Source of the DNA: Siphonodentalium dalli
Taxonomy: Eukaryota > Mollusca > Scaphopoda > Gadilida > Siphonodentaliidae
Assembly: GCA_032622095.1 (NCBI GenBank)
Contig: CP136065.1
Span: forward strand, 118,647,195 to 118,711,194
Direction: 5' to 3'
Length of the DNA stretch: 64,000 nucleotides
The notes under the pieces were generated by a model, which saw only the letters and a program-made list of their open reading frames with translations, was not told where the DNA came from and ran no database searches. Positions 8,628-19,709 of this stretch are shown in pieces. Numbering within the stretch: the first letter of the stretch is position 1; the number at the start of each line of letters is the position of its first letter. The translations under genes were made by a program, and so were the position numbers.

Positions 8628-10678
8628 ATGAACGAGACCCTTCTCCTAACTGTCTTATTGTCAGGCATAACCTCTGGCTTCATAACACGCCACAACGTGG
8701 TGTTCGAAAATATCTGGACTATCACCCCGACCAAATCGCGTTGGGTGGTCACATTCCTCATTGATTTCTCCCCGTTTCACCAATTCGTGGCAAGATTAGG
8801 CGCACGAATACACGATGCGAACCAGGGGGTCCGACGAGTGCTCCGCCTAGGAAGGACCGAATCCGGTCCAGTCGAGCCCCCCGGTTTAGCCCAGCCCTAC
8901 CGCACCGACGCGATAAGATTTCTCCCGATATTTACTTCCCTGTTGCGGGAAGTGCAGGCCCTTAAACTCGATCACCAGAATACGATTGGCAGTTTCATGA
9001 ATTACCAGCCGTTATATAATACGCAAGCTAGGCGGAAGAGAAGCCTCCTGCCATTCCTCGGTGATGCCTTCAGCTTTTTATTCGGCACCGTATCCGAGTC
9101 AGACTTAAGGGCATCCGAAGTAACATTCGTGACTTGGCTAGAAACCAAAACGCGATTTCACACGCGGTCGAACAAGGACTTACAATTATGAACGTTTCGA
9201 GAACCCATATATCAGAAAACCGTCACACGATCAATGACATGCTCTTTGACTTGGAACGACTCGATGCCAAACTCGCGAATTTGACCACTGATATTCACCG
9301 CCGAATAGAGCACATCGAACAGTGCCTCCTTGCTTACCTCCAATTCGACCTTTTGGCCAGTGAACTGCGCCACCTGGTTGCCAGCGGGGACAAGTACACG
9401 GAGCACCTGCGCGTTCAACTCGACATGCTCGCTTTGGGCCGATTATCGCAAAGTATCATAACGCCCCAACACCTACAAACATTACTCGCTGATGTCGCCA
9501 CAAAATTACCAATGGGATTGCGATTCCCCAATGACCCATCCACTGAATTGTGGCAGTTTTATAGGCATTTGCCGTGCGCTACAGCATTGGATAAAGACCG
9601 TATCATGATAATCATCCCCATTCCTTTAGTCGAAATGCGAGAAAGGCTTAATCTTTTCAAAGTGCATAACCTGCCACTACCTTTTCAACCGAAATTCCCG
9701 TTAAATGAGAGAGAGCCAGAGGCCAAAGACGATTTAGTAGCACAATATGACCTGGAGACGAAATACTTCGCGATCAATCCCAGTAGGACAAGGTATTCGA
9801 CCTTGACCCATGAGGAATACGCGAAGTGCACTGGCCCCGGGTTTGACGCGTGCCAATTTCGTAGCCCAATCTACCGAGTAACCGACAAACAAAACTTCCT
9901 AATGGCATTGTTCCTTGCTGACGATGATGATATTCAACGCGCATGCGCCACAATAGTTAAGACTGGCATTACGTTTCCGTTGGCCCATTATTTATCGCAA
10001 GGGCAATGGCTGTTATCAACCAACCGACCTATAAGCTTCACAATAGTGTGCCGAGAAATAACCAACGCAGCGCCGGCGCGAATAGCACCGCCCTTATGGT
10101 TATTGCGTTTAAATGCATCATGTACCGCGTCGAACACCCGCATGAAACTCTCGGCCTATTTCCATGAAGAGTCGCGCGCGCCGACAGATTCAAGTTAGCT
10201 TACGTACCGATTGCCGCATTTAGCCGATAGTAGTCATATCTTGTGGAAGCCCTTCCACGACACATTTCCGAATCAGACCCGCATCAAACTCCCACCCAAA
10301 TTAAAAGTTGTTGAAAAGATTCGCATGCCCGACTTAGTGCATGAACTAGTCAATGTCACCCCCTCGTATGAATCGGACGCATGGCCATGGTGGTATTATG
10401 CCCTAGTAATAACTGAAGTAGCAATTTTAATTATCTGGACCCGCCGATTTTGGTGGAAATTTGTTAAACGACACTTGCCAAGGTTAGCCATTATGCATAA
10501 TAAGCAGTTAGACCAGCGACCTGGGGAGAGATCCCGATGGCCGTGTTCAAAGGACCCATCGACGAAACAGTGGAGACGGATGCACCAAAACCGTCTGCGC
10601 CATTTCGGGACAACACTCAGGAGCGCCTATATATCCAGCCGTCAGAGGCTAACCACATCTGTGGCGGATTTGGATTAG
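8628..10678 (+). pseudogene. env: Env-like glycoprotein gene, broken (frameshift and nonsense)
   Basis: The protein resembles the membrane-fusion Env of errantivirus-like Ty3/Gypsy elements and the baculovirus F family. In order: a hydrophobic N-terminal signal (residues 1-18); a TPTKSRWVVTFLIDF segment typical of these proteins; a furin-like RRKR site (135-138); a hydrophobic fusion-peptide-like stretch; then, in another frame, a heptad-rich region starting near 9101. A C-terminal membrane anchor (about 10382-10438) and a basic tail follow. The frame changes by -1 near 9105-9115, and an in-frame TAG lies at 10196-10198. The TAG is shared with the copy at 4347-4946, so it predates that duplication. 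The gene is an old, inactive copy in the genome unless readthrough occurs. It follows pol and has its own splice acceptor. Confidence 0.7.
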
Positions 10679-10991
10679 TATCACTTATATATATTATGTT
10701 TTGTATTTATGTATTCCACATTTTATTCGTACCAATTGTCGCGTTGTCCTTAGCATCAATCGCATGTATGTAGACATTGTGCATTCCTCTCATCGTATTC
10801 CGAATTTTAATCTACGAATCTCCATAATAACATAAATTGCATGTAGATAGGCATTGATGCAGTCCAAATATTTCAAATGTCAATCGGCGATTCGCCCCAG
10901 TAACATCGTTGGCACGTAGATGTACATTCAAATCATTTCTCACATGCCGAATATTAATCGATTGTATTATCAGCTGTTGGAGAGAGAGTAA

Positions 10992-11550
10992 CACCCCTGT
11001 AACTATGTATCTAACGTCGGAAAATTAATCGTCTCAACCCATCTGGTAGTTGAACTGTTCGTCGCCAACGTACGGGCCACACGAGGTGGCCGATTGACCA
11101 ATCGCGTTATTCACGCAGCATGCTCACGTCGTTTTCTGTCTAATTATTATAGTTCCACCGGTCAGACTGTCGCCGGAGCCGAGGCAGAGCCCAGGCCCGA
11201 TCAGGCGGAACTCGCCCCGCTTCCAGAGTACGGATTCGGACTCCTCCCCGAAGCGAGACCCCAGAACCCACCGAATTTACAAGCCTTCTTCGCCAATTGC
11301 CGGCGACGGATAGACGAGGGCATCTACGAACCCTACGAATGCCCGGCGGACCATGCATGGGGACGGCGAGGAGGACGAAGAGGAAGCCGAGGTGGACGAG
11401 GACGCCGGCGACACCGGATGGACCGACGCCAGGTGGACCGACGAGGGACGGTGTGACGAAGGGTTTGAAGAAGACCACGGCCTCCCAATCGGCCGCATCC
11501 CACCCGGGCTCGTACCCCCAGCAGAGGACGAAGACTGGGGCTACCTATAA
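10992..11550 (+). other. Extra open frame between env and LTR3 (copy B)
   Basis: Second copy of the region described at 5226-5741. The Pro/Glu-rich frame (to 11456) and the overlapping ATG-started acidic frame (11353-11550) are both kept. Copy B lacks a 5-base piece near 10999 that copy A has, which shortens the upstream part of the first frame. The acidic frame is identical apart from one residue. Confidence 0.3.
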
Positions 11551-11648
11551 CACGATGGTAGGCACACACTCAACCACCTGTAGCCGATAACGACCCGGAA
11601 CGAAACGAAAATGACGACGCCATGTGATTTCAATCATAGCTTTAAATC

Positions 11649-11666
11649 GAAAAAGTGAAGAAGTAA
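11649..11666 (+). promoter_or_regulatory. Polypurine tract
   Basis: GAAAAAGTGAAGAAGTAA abuts the TG of LTR3. An identical stretch precedes LTR2 (5924-5941). Position and purine content fit the plus-strand primer site of an LTR retroelement. Confidence 0.6.
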
Positions 11667-12470
11667 TGTACCAAGACAACCCCTGGGACATAACTTTCAA
11701 TCCGGGAAAACAGACAATTTCTAGTTCGCGGGGGGCGCTCGATTACCACACATATCAGCGCCTCTGTTGACTACATCAAGATTGCGAAATACTGGACAAC
11801 GAAACAGATTAGTGGACATCTATGCAGCACTCATGCCCGATACATACATAGGAGGAGAATTGAGAAGTAAACAGAACGATTTTGGGATTAGCGAGACCAG
11901 ATACTTCGCTAGGAGAAGCTATTGAAACCTAACGCAGCGCGATGGGCAGGGAGAAGAGTCTAAAGAGCACACAGGAAAAACTACCCCGCTTGGTTAACCT
12001 AGGAACGCCCCAATTGACGCACCATCAAATGCGAACCGAGCCGGAATAATACCTTTCCTGTATTTAGACGCGGACGAATCGAGACCCGACACCCAGTTCT
12101 AACCAGCTACAAGATGTGACCAACGACTCTCGTCGCGCTAAGAGAAGACAGCTAGGATCTCCATCCGGGAACATGGATAGGAATACAAGGTAAACATTAC
12201 AATCCTGTATTTCTAACAACGCTACCCCGATGTGCCGACGAAGAAGCGAAGCAGATGACAGGAAGATGAACTCAATCGGAACTCAACCGAGCAGAAGAAG
12301 AGCAGACGTCAGGAAGACAAACTCAACCGGAACTCAACCGAGCAGAAGACAAGCAGACACGCCCAACATACGAGGACACTAGGAGACCATAACCCGTGCA
12401 GACGTCAGGAAGATAAACTCAACTAGGAAGAAGCCAGACTTGAGGAATGAACATTATTGGCTTTGTTGCA
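11667..12470 (+). mobile_element. LTR3, complete 804-bp long terminal repeat (3' LTR)
   Basis: The most complete LTR in the window, from TGTACCAAG to GGCTTTGTTGCA. It keeps the ~270 bp that LTR2 has lost and has a single copy of the repeat that LTR2 duplicated. No 4-6 bp target duplication is visible between the bases before LTR1 (GCTTT) and after LTR3 (ATTAA). Confidence 0.85.
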
Positions 12471-12543
12471 ATTAAATAATCAACCGTTTTAATTGTCTTA
12501 AGAGTTATATGTACCCGTATTGGCACACTTTAATAACTTGGCC

Positions 12544-12732
12544 TCAGAATAAATTCATCCAGGGGTCTGGTCTGTGAATTGGTTCTATTCCAGCACTGAC
12601 AACTGAACTACTGTTTGACACAGCTTCATTCCCAGCAGAAACAATAGAACTACTGGATGTCCCATAATATCCATGTCCCTTTTGAAAACGTCCTCCATTA
12701 TCCCTCTTTGGTCCTCCTATGTGTTTTTTCAT
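12544..12732 (-). pseudogene. Unrecognised small ORF, possibly N-terminus of the MULE relic
   Basis: A 62-residue frame beginning MKKHIGGPKRDNGGRFQKGH, then Ser-rich. Basic GGRFQKGH-type N-termini occur in Mutator-like transposase proteins of marine invertebrates (recalled, not checked). It has the same orientation as the transposase fragment at 3030-3585, and the whole LTR array lies between them, as if the array had landed inside a MULE. It could equally be chance. Confidence 0.3.
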
Positions 12733-13019
12733 TTTAAATAATTACTATCTGAGTTCAACAAAGTGTGTAAATACTTGAATTATCTGATCCCACATTATTG
12801 AAAATTGCAAAGACGATCGCGCAGGTCTCAGCATAAAGACATCAAGTTAATCATATTGGCTACCAGATAAAGCATAACAACTAAAAAAAATGACTATAAT
12901 CACCATCTCACAACCCGACCCCCCCCCCCCCCACCCCATGCCCCCAACCCTTCTTGCCCATCTCTATACAATAATACACACATTGTAAATACGCACCCGC
13001 ACTATATACACCCAATATA
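12733..13019. other. No gene recognised
   Basis: AT-rich sequence with a C-rich tract near 12918-12950. Nothing else is recognised. Confidence 0.5.
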
Positions 13020-13166
13020 CGTACACATAACACTGTATCATTATACAAGCATAAGGGCCCTGCCCTTACAAGTTAAACTTTTTGTGGGGTCCTGTTGATA
13101 TATATGTATTATAATTATATTGAATACGAAATAAATCTTATTGAATCTTGAATCTTGAATCCCAAC
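13020..13166 (+). mobile_element. LINE-like 3' end with TTGAATC tail
   Basis: A segment with GGGCCCTGCCCTTACAAG, an AATAAA-containing end and a short tandem tail (TTGAATC)n. Short tandem 3' tails instead of poly(A) are typical of CR1/L2-like and related LINEs. No coding part remains. Confidence 0.45.
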
Positions 13167-13623
13167 AAAGAAAAACGTCACTGCCAGCCATGGCAACATA
13201 TTGTTTCCTAATTTGATGTCACATTAGTGACTGTAAGGCTGTGACAGGTGCCCCAGACCAATTTAAAGACATTTAAACCCACATATGAGGCATGCATGCA
13301 TGTACATATGTGGTATCAGCTAGCTTTTGGGAAAAGAAACATGTGTCAATGAGTATCTATTGTTTTCGTGCCATTTAAACTGATTATTGCATAGAACAAC
13401 AATAGATAAGGGAGTCCTGTTGCGACGTCGTGAATCTGATATTTAACGTCATACCCCTTTAATTTGATTTTTTTTTTAGTAATATGCACCTTTAACTGAC
13501 TGGTTGTTCCTTAACACTAGTCATTGGTGACATATGGTGTTATATATAATTTTAATCGGTATAACCCACCGAATAACATAGCATGGGAGTCGGCTTGATT
13601 TTATATAATTAGTTTTCTATTAA

Positions 13624-14271
13624 GGTGACACTCCACAGTTTCGAATGACCAGTGGGGGTAAATTTTTAATAAAATAGACTCAGTACTATTGAACACCATG
13701 CCTGCGGTATATATATTACTGACAGGTGAGTTATGGAATGGGGTATTTTTTTAGTGACTCTTATAGTTTTTATGAAAATAGAAAAAAGGGGGCGTGGCTT
13801 CACCTATACAGTTCAACTGGGCTTTGCGCGAAACAGTGCCCATGAATATAAGAGTGTGTTTTTTTACATTAAAAAAGTGTCGTCTGCATTCAGAATTAAT
13901 TTTAAAAAGTTACAGTGGTGAGAAAGTTGGCAATTTTTGATATTTGATCGTAGAGACAGTGTTTTATCAAGATATATAGGTGTGTTTACTGTAGTTTTTC
14001 TGGTTTTCCGGTAATTTTGGGGCGAATTAGCCCAATTTTGGTCATTTTTGCATGAAAAACAGTGTTTTTGCAATGAAGACCAAGGGGATTAACTCTTCAC
14101 TCTAACAATCATATATCATTTTTTATACAAAATTTTAAAGTCTTTAATGTGGCCATTCTAAGCATATATATATTGTTGGGACTATTTTCAACAATGATCA
14201 GAATAGTAACAACTGAAATAGCCTCAGGCGCAATTTTTAGAGATAGGGCCCAGAAACTGTGGAGTGTCACC
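13624..14271. mobile_element. MITE with 19-bp perfect terminal inverted repeats
   Basis: The left end GGTGACACTCCACAGTTTC (13624-13642) is repeated in inverted form at 14253-14271. The interior is AT-rich and non-coding. The target duplication is unclear, so the superfamily is unassigned. Confidence 0.7.
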
Positions 14272-14889
14272 ATAGGAATCAGGGAGCTAAATGTGTTCCA
14301 GAGTCGTGGAGCGAGTACACCGTGGAATTCTAAAGGTGAAATGTAACTGAAGAATGACCTTCACCTGATACATGTGCACATGGGCAGCGCAAAGGGGGGG
14401 CGGACAGCGGAGCGCGTTACAGGCCCCTTTGGTGGCCATCGAAAATAGTCGATGAATCATCGAAATCGACCTGGTGTGAACTTTCATTTTCCCTCTGGCT
14501 TCGGGGACATTTCGCTCCAACAAACAGTTTATGTTCCAATGTATTTATTGACATGTTGTGATCATAACCTTCGCTAGCTATATTATCTGAAACTTTACTG
14601 ACGGGGTTTTAAAGATATATCCACCGAATTAAAAAAGAATTTATCGAAATAATCCGGCAAATCCAACAGAGCTCCTATACGCGGCTTCACAGTTTCACTC
14701 ATATTTACCACTTGTTTGTCTCACCGAGGCTAGCTCAATGAAATAATTAGCCGTGGGCGAGGTTATCGGCCGCTGGCGGAAAGGTGAATTATGACTTAAC
14801 TCAACCTTAGAAAATGAGGTGGCCAGGTAGACACCACAGTGACGAAGACACGATGTTGTGCAACGAAGGACCCGTTCCCCTTGTATAGT
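14272..14889. other. No gene recognised
   Basis: Mixed sequence with a G8 run near 14393. The open frame on the minus strand at 14287-14523 has no motif I recognise. Confidence 0.45.
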
Positions 14890-14902
14890 ACATATAAGAT
14901 TG

Positions 14903-15306
14903 TGTTCTGTGTGTAATTCAAAACAAATTGAGTCAGAATATCATTTCATCTTAGAATGTCGGGCCTATGAAAGTATTCGCGAAGCTTATGTAAAGGACAT
15001 AATTGCAACGTAGAAATGACAAATTATGAGAAGTTCAGATTTATTATGCAGAATGAACAAATTGCAACCGTTAACGTTATATGCGACATGATCCGGTCTT
15101 TCTTCACCATTCGAGACAATATACATATGTCTAATAAAAGCAAGTATACCTGAGTTTTATGACAGTAAATTCACGAGCGTATATGCATATCGTATGTGAT
15201 TACTCATGTTAAATTATTCCTTATGTTGATATATGTTGTATTTATTATATGTGCAACTCCCCATTGGGTGTATTTTGCATTAAAATCTTATCTTATCTTA
15301 TCTTAT
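14903..15306 (+). mobile_element. LINE 3' fragment: C-terminus of reverse transcriptase ORF plus tail
   Basis: Frame from about 14903 reads C-x2-C then ESEYHFILECRAYESIREAY and stops at 15011-15013. This Cys/His-containing end (C-x2-C...H-x4-C) is characteristic of the C-terminus of many LINE ORF2 proteins in invertebrates. After ~270 bp of 3' UTR the element ends in TTATC repeats (15287-15306), a short tandem LINE tail. It is a 5'-truncated, dead copy. Confidence 0.6.
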
Positions 15307-15733
15307 ACCTAAACGTTTAGGTTACGTTCATACGCATAGCAAATTAATGAGGTGTCTTTTATAGTCATTCACTCTACCATATCATTATGGCATTCTATGG
15401 CGAAATTCTTTCAAACCAGTTTTTATCTTTGGTACTTCACCATGATTCGCCTATATTTAATATGAATGTAAGCATAAATATTTGCCAAATAAATCTTGAT
15501 AATATCCGTAAACTTGCTTAATTGTCGTTTTCCATCAATGTTTACAAGTTGCCTATATATATATAGGCCTATGCTTTTCACACAATTGCTCTTGGATTGA
15601 TTTTCACCTATGCCCACCAATATAACCATGCACCATTATTGCCACTTCGAAGGAAACATTAATGGGCATATATTCCTAAGTTTTTATTAAGTTTGATTCT
15701 ATCAAATATTTAGGCTATCAAATTGCATTGCAA
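15307..15733. other. No gene recognised
   Basis: AT-rich; no motif or repeat boundary identified. Confidence 0.45.
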
Positions 15734-16021
15734 TCTAATATATATTTTGGGACTTATGTCTGTTGTCTGTTTGTTAGCTATGGCCGGGAAAACTGCCGAT
15801 ATTTGATACCTAGGGTTACTTTTGTCCGGGGACTCGGTGAGTGTTTCGGACGGGTCAAATCGTGACCCCGACCTGACATTGACCTTCAAAATGGTAAATT
15901 AACGGTAAAATCGGGTCAAATTTCGCATGTAACCATGTCCTTGCTCATATACGCTCATGTAGTCATGTTTCTGGCAAAGAAATCCCTAAATAGCCCGGAC
16001 GAAGTCAGGACCACCAGCTAG
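15734..16021 (+). mobile_element. Short Helitron-like element, single monomer
   Basis: Starts TCTAATATATATTTTGGG between A and T and ends with hairpin AGCCCGGAC-GAA-GTCAGG, then CTAG followed by T. The interior has one copy of the AAACTGCC...TTTGACC monomer that is repeated about four times in the related element at 59449-60071. Confidence 0.7.
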
Positions 16022-16425
16022 TTGCTATATATAACACATTTCCAGAAGAAATATTCATGCCATATGCATTGTTGCATTTTGTTTTTGTTGGTCGCCTTGG
16101 TGACTCAGACGGAAATGCGCATAGTGAATCAGCTCGTCGTAAATGGCAAAGCAGGTACGGGACCAGTTAAACAAAGGATTGCATATGAACCACACAAAGG
16201 GAAGGGAACCTTATTTGTTTCTCTGTGCGAGTTTCAACTGCCTACATACACCTGCTGAGGTGTGATTTCTCTTTCTACCAATAACCTATAATATGACAGA
16301 ATCTTCCAACAATATCTGAATTACCATTAAAGAATATATCCAGCGAATAAACGCATTGATATGGGACATCAGGTTTAGAATTACATGTATGGAAACCTTC
16401 TTTAAAAATGTCATATATAGTGTTC
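16022..16425. other. No gene recognised
   Basis: Small open frames on both strands have no recognisable domain. It leads into the repeated-word cluster. Confidence 0.4.
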
Positions 16426-16805
16426 GTAATTCCGTCACGGCAATGTGACTGCAATAACAAAGTGAGGACATGGTAACTCATTCTATGATGGGTAAAATTA
16501 TATTGGTAGTATGTCCATATAAATCACCAGGTTGACAATTTATTCTCTAGTCATCAGAGTTTGCAGATAATACGATCACTTGCGGGTAGTGGAAAACCGA
16601 GGTCACTTCGGTGTAATTCCGTCACAGAGTTTCAATCCACTCTGAGTAGAACACTGGCAATGCGATATGACCCACTGTACATAGTGTTCACAGAAGAGAT
16701 GCCAAGGTTTCCAGTGTACAAACTACCTTGACTAATCTCTGACAAAATGCAAGCAAATGAAAGCTCAAACTTGTTTGACTCTATTTTTTTGTAATTCCGT
16801 CACGG
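16426..16805. repeat. Cluster of direct word GTAATTCCGTCACGG
   Basis: Three same-orientation copies at 16426, 16613 and 16791, spaced about 180 bp, the middle one with one change. They do not sit in tandem units. They may be transposase-binding subterminal repeats of an element whose ends I cannot see. Confidence 0.5.
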
Positions 16806-17120
16806 TGGATTTCGTGTAATACATATTTATCGCAAATAATTAATATCGCGTGTTTTCAATCGCTCAAGTTTTCCAATTATGGTCATGCTCCGACAAGGCA
16901 CGAGTTTTGTCGACACAAACATTGTCCAAATGCACTTAATCTACGCATGTGTAGCCTGCCGGAAGTTAGTCATGTTATGAATGATCCGCTTTGCCCGATC
17001 CGCTTTGCCCAGATCACATATTTTTACGGCAGTCCGGCGTATTAAGCGCGTGCCCTATCAAATATAGCAAATTGACATGTTGTCTTATTCCACACATATA
17101 TTGCCTAAGACACCGACAAC

Positions 17121-18120
17121 CAGATGCGGACTGGCCGATCGGGAGACCGGGAAATTTCCCGATGGGCCGGAGGCCGGAAAAATTCTGATTCCACGTGATT
17201 TTCTATCAAGCGAGAATCCGAGGGGGGTTTTTTTACGGTTTGGGGGGGGGGGGGGTATATGTGGTTGGGCCGCCCAACCACAACTTGGGCCGCAAATGAA
17301 ACCGACGTGGGCCGCCACATGTGTTGTTTAACCAGCCGTGTATCCAATAAGATGGTACTCTTCTCACATAAATTCATGAGGGCAGAGGCGGACTGCATGG
17401 CCGATCGGGAGACCGGGAAAATTCCGGACGTGGGCCGCCATGCACATGTGTTGTTTAACCAGCCGAATTGGCTAATCGTAATTTTGACATTAAATGAACT
17501 TGTCGGCATCATATAACACCACGTAAAGACCCCATTAATCTCGAGATTTTAACGGTAACTCCCAGCTGTAAATCCCAAAAAAATTCTTACGCACCCCTCC
17601 CCCAATTGAAATTTACAAGAAAATAGGAACGCTTCAGTTGATGCCAGTCTAGTTTATCGGATTCGAGGTTTTCTTGTATAGTTTTCAAAATGTTCTCACC
17701 CCGGGCCGAACAACCATGAACAGCCCGGTGTGTCCTGGTCTCTTGTCCGTAGCCGTGTGCATTTGTCTGTAGTTAGACCGCTAGATGTTAGATTTTATGC
17801 AATTTTTCAGGTAAAAATATCTGAATGGTCTCATACCGGGAATATATAGAACCATGGTTTATGAATATATATGATATTAGACCAGAGGTGCAAATGGAAT
17901 TATGCAAAAACATGTATTTGGTCTGCATCTGATTCAAGGGGGGGGGGTGCAAATGGAATTATGCAAAAAATATGTATTTGGTCTGATTCTGATTCAAGGG
18001 GGGGGGGGGGTGCAGTTGGAATTTTCCAAGGTGGACTGTGGACGCCCCCCCCCCCCCCAAACAGATGGGCCGGTATTATATTAATTTCCCGGGCCGGTTT
18101 CTTGGCCCAGTCCGCATCTG
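17121..18120. mobile_element. hAT-type non-autonomous element, 1000 bp
   Basis: Left end CAGATGCGGACTGGCC and right end GGCCCAGTCCGCATCTG are inverted repeats. Both sides carry the same 8-bp duplication CCGACAAC (17113-17120 and 18121-18128). CAG...CTG ends with an 8-bp duplication are the hAT signature. The inside holds two copies of GGGCCGCCACATGTGTTG-type sequence, G and C homopolymers, and 2.5 tandem copies of a ~62-bp unit (17885-18025). No transposase. Confidence 0.85.
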
Positions 18121-18128
18121 CCGACAAC

Positions 18129-18750
18129 ATTTATTCGGGTAGATTCGTATATGACCATCGACCTGCCCTGGAATAGATATGCGCAAGCGCATAATAATTA
18201 CAAATTTGGTAAAATCGTAAAATGTCGACGAAAATGTTCTGCTGGGCTACAAAATTGTAGTACACCTATAGTTCTCTGTTGAAATGTATAAAAACTAACC
18301 AAACATAAAACGATCTTATTCTAAAATACGGATAGAATCGGAATAACTTGCTAGTATTGAAATAATAAAGGTGATCGGCTTTGCCCGGGCGATCCGCTTT
18401 GCCCGGGTCTCCCCTATATTTAATGTCCGCGCCCGATTGGACATTGATCGATACAAGTTGAAATATATAACACAAGTTTACAATTGTTCTTTTTAATTTC
18501 TTTTAAATTGAATTGTCATAGCTTATCACAAACCAAAAATCAACATTATTGGAATTATATTAACAATATTGAAATTCCCAACTACACCTCGTTTCAGATT
18601 CGGGCTACAACTTTTAGTGTGTCCTATCCTCCCATTTCGTTTTCAATCGGCAAACCTCGGTGATTTCCGTAGATCTATTTTCGCAAGAACGATAATCCGA
18701 GAAGTTGCGATTGATTTCGTTTTGTGTATTTTTAGTGTTACCGCTAACAG
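18129..18750. other. No gene recognised
   Basis: AT-rich, with two GCTTTGCCCGGG-type motifs near 18370-18405 that echo GCTTTGCCC at 16983-17005. The plus-strand frame 18569-18931 shows no family motif. Confidence 0.4.
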
Positions 18751-18753
18751 ATA

Positions 18754-19267
18754 CGAAGCTTCGGTACATAATTATTATTCATATATTACTATATTTAAAA
18801 CAGATTTATGCATACAGTCGGCGTCGAAACAAAAACATGAATGTACCGATTCTTCTAAATGTTCAATAATAGAAAATTATACTGTGACTGCTCCATTCAA
18901 CATGAAGTTAATCAAGGTGTATCTTTATTAATAACAGTATAAAGTACTGTCGAAATCAGAAGAAACGTGTGGGGCCTCCTGGGTACCGTACTTATCCCCC
19001 AAACGCTGAATGGCGGTTTTTCACCCAGTTGATGTACCGAAGCTTCGTGACATGTACAGAAACATGGTATCAAACGTCGAAATGAGAGTACACAGTTCTG
19101 TCAAAATCTGGCGAAAAATGTGACCTTTCATCCTTAACCCCAAATATGTGGCGGGTTTTCATCCAATGTACCGAAGCTTCGTGACGTGTCAGAACTCCAA
19201 GAATATACCACCATCGGGACATCAAATGGTATCAAATGTTGAATGGTCACCAGAAACCTCGATATTA
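18754..19267. repeat. Repeat with CGAAGCTTCG palindromes (copy 1)
   Basis: CGAAGCTTCG occurs at 18754, 19038 and 19172, mostly within GTACCGAAGCTTCGTGAC. The stretch 19033-19267 ends CCTCGATATT and recurs in inverted orientation at 33107-33310. Unassigned interspersed repeat. Confidence 0.6.
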
Positions 19268-19280
19268 GTCATTTCAGACC

Positions 19281-19561
19281 ACAATTAGCATCACATTATA
19301 TATTAACCCATCGAGAAATATGTCAAAATGACACACTATATATTACACCCACCCCAATATAACTGCTTCCTCCCCGACACAGGGCTACATATAAGAAGTT
19401 TATCGATGTCGATAGAACTGTATACTCTCATTAATTAGACATAGATAAACTTATGATATGTAGCCATGTATTAGGGAGGAAGCAGTTATATATGGGTGGG
19501 TGTAACAAAGTGTGTAATTTTGACATATTACACGATGGGTTAATATATAATCCGATGCTAA
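19281..19561. mobile_element. Fold-back MITE
   Basis: Two arms of ~105 bp (about 19281-19396 and 19450-19561) are inverted copies around a ~55-bp loop. The ends read ATTAGCATC and GATGCTAAT. It folds into a long hairpin and has no coding part. Confidence 0.7.
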
Positions 19562-19709
19562 TTACGTGCGCTCGCGCAACAGTATGGCGATCAGACAGAT
19601 TCGTAGGTTGGTGTCACTCTACTCGGTTTCACTCCATGACGTCACCAAAAACGACGTAAAACCTCGTGGCGTTCTGACATTTTTACTTTGCCGCGTATTT
19701 GCTATGTTT
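19562..19709 (+). repeat. 5' partial copy of the ~1-kb TTACGTGCG repeat family
   Basis: The first ~148 bp of the family (starting TTACGTGCGCTCGCG) precede a full copy head to tail. This gives a partial tandem duplication. Confidence 0.75.

Noticed and set aside
3627-12464. TGGCTTT before LTR1 and again within the last bases of LTR3, as a target duplication
   Set aside because: LTR2 has nearly the same terminal bases (GACTTTGTTGCA), so the second copy belongs to the LTR and not to flanking DNA.
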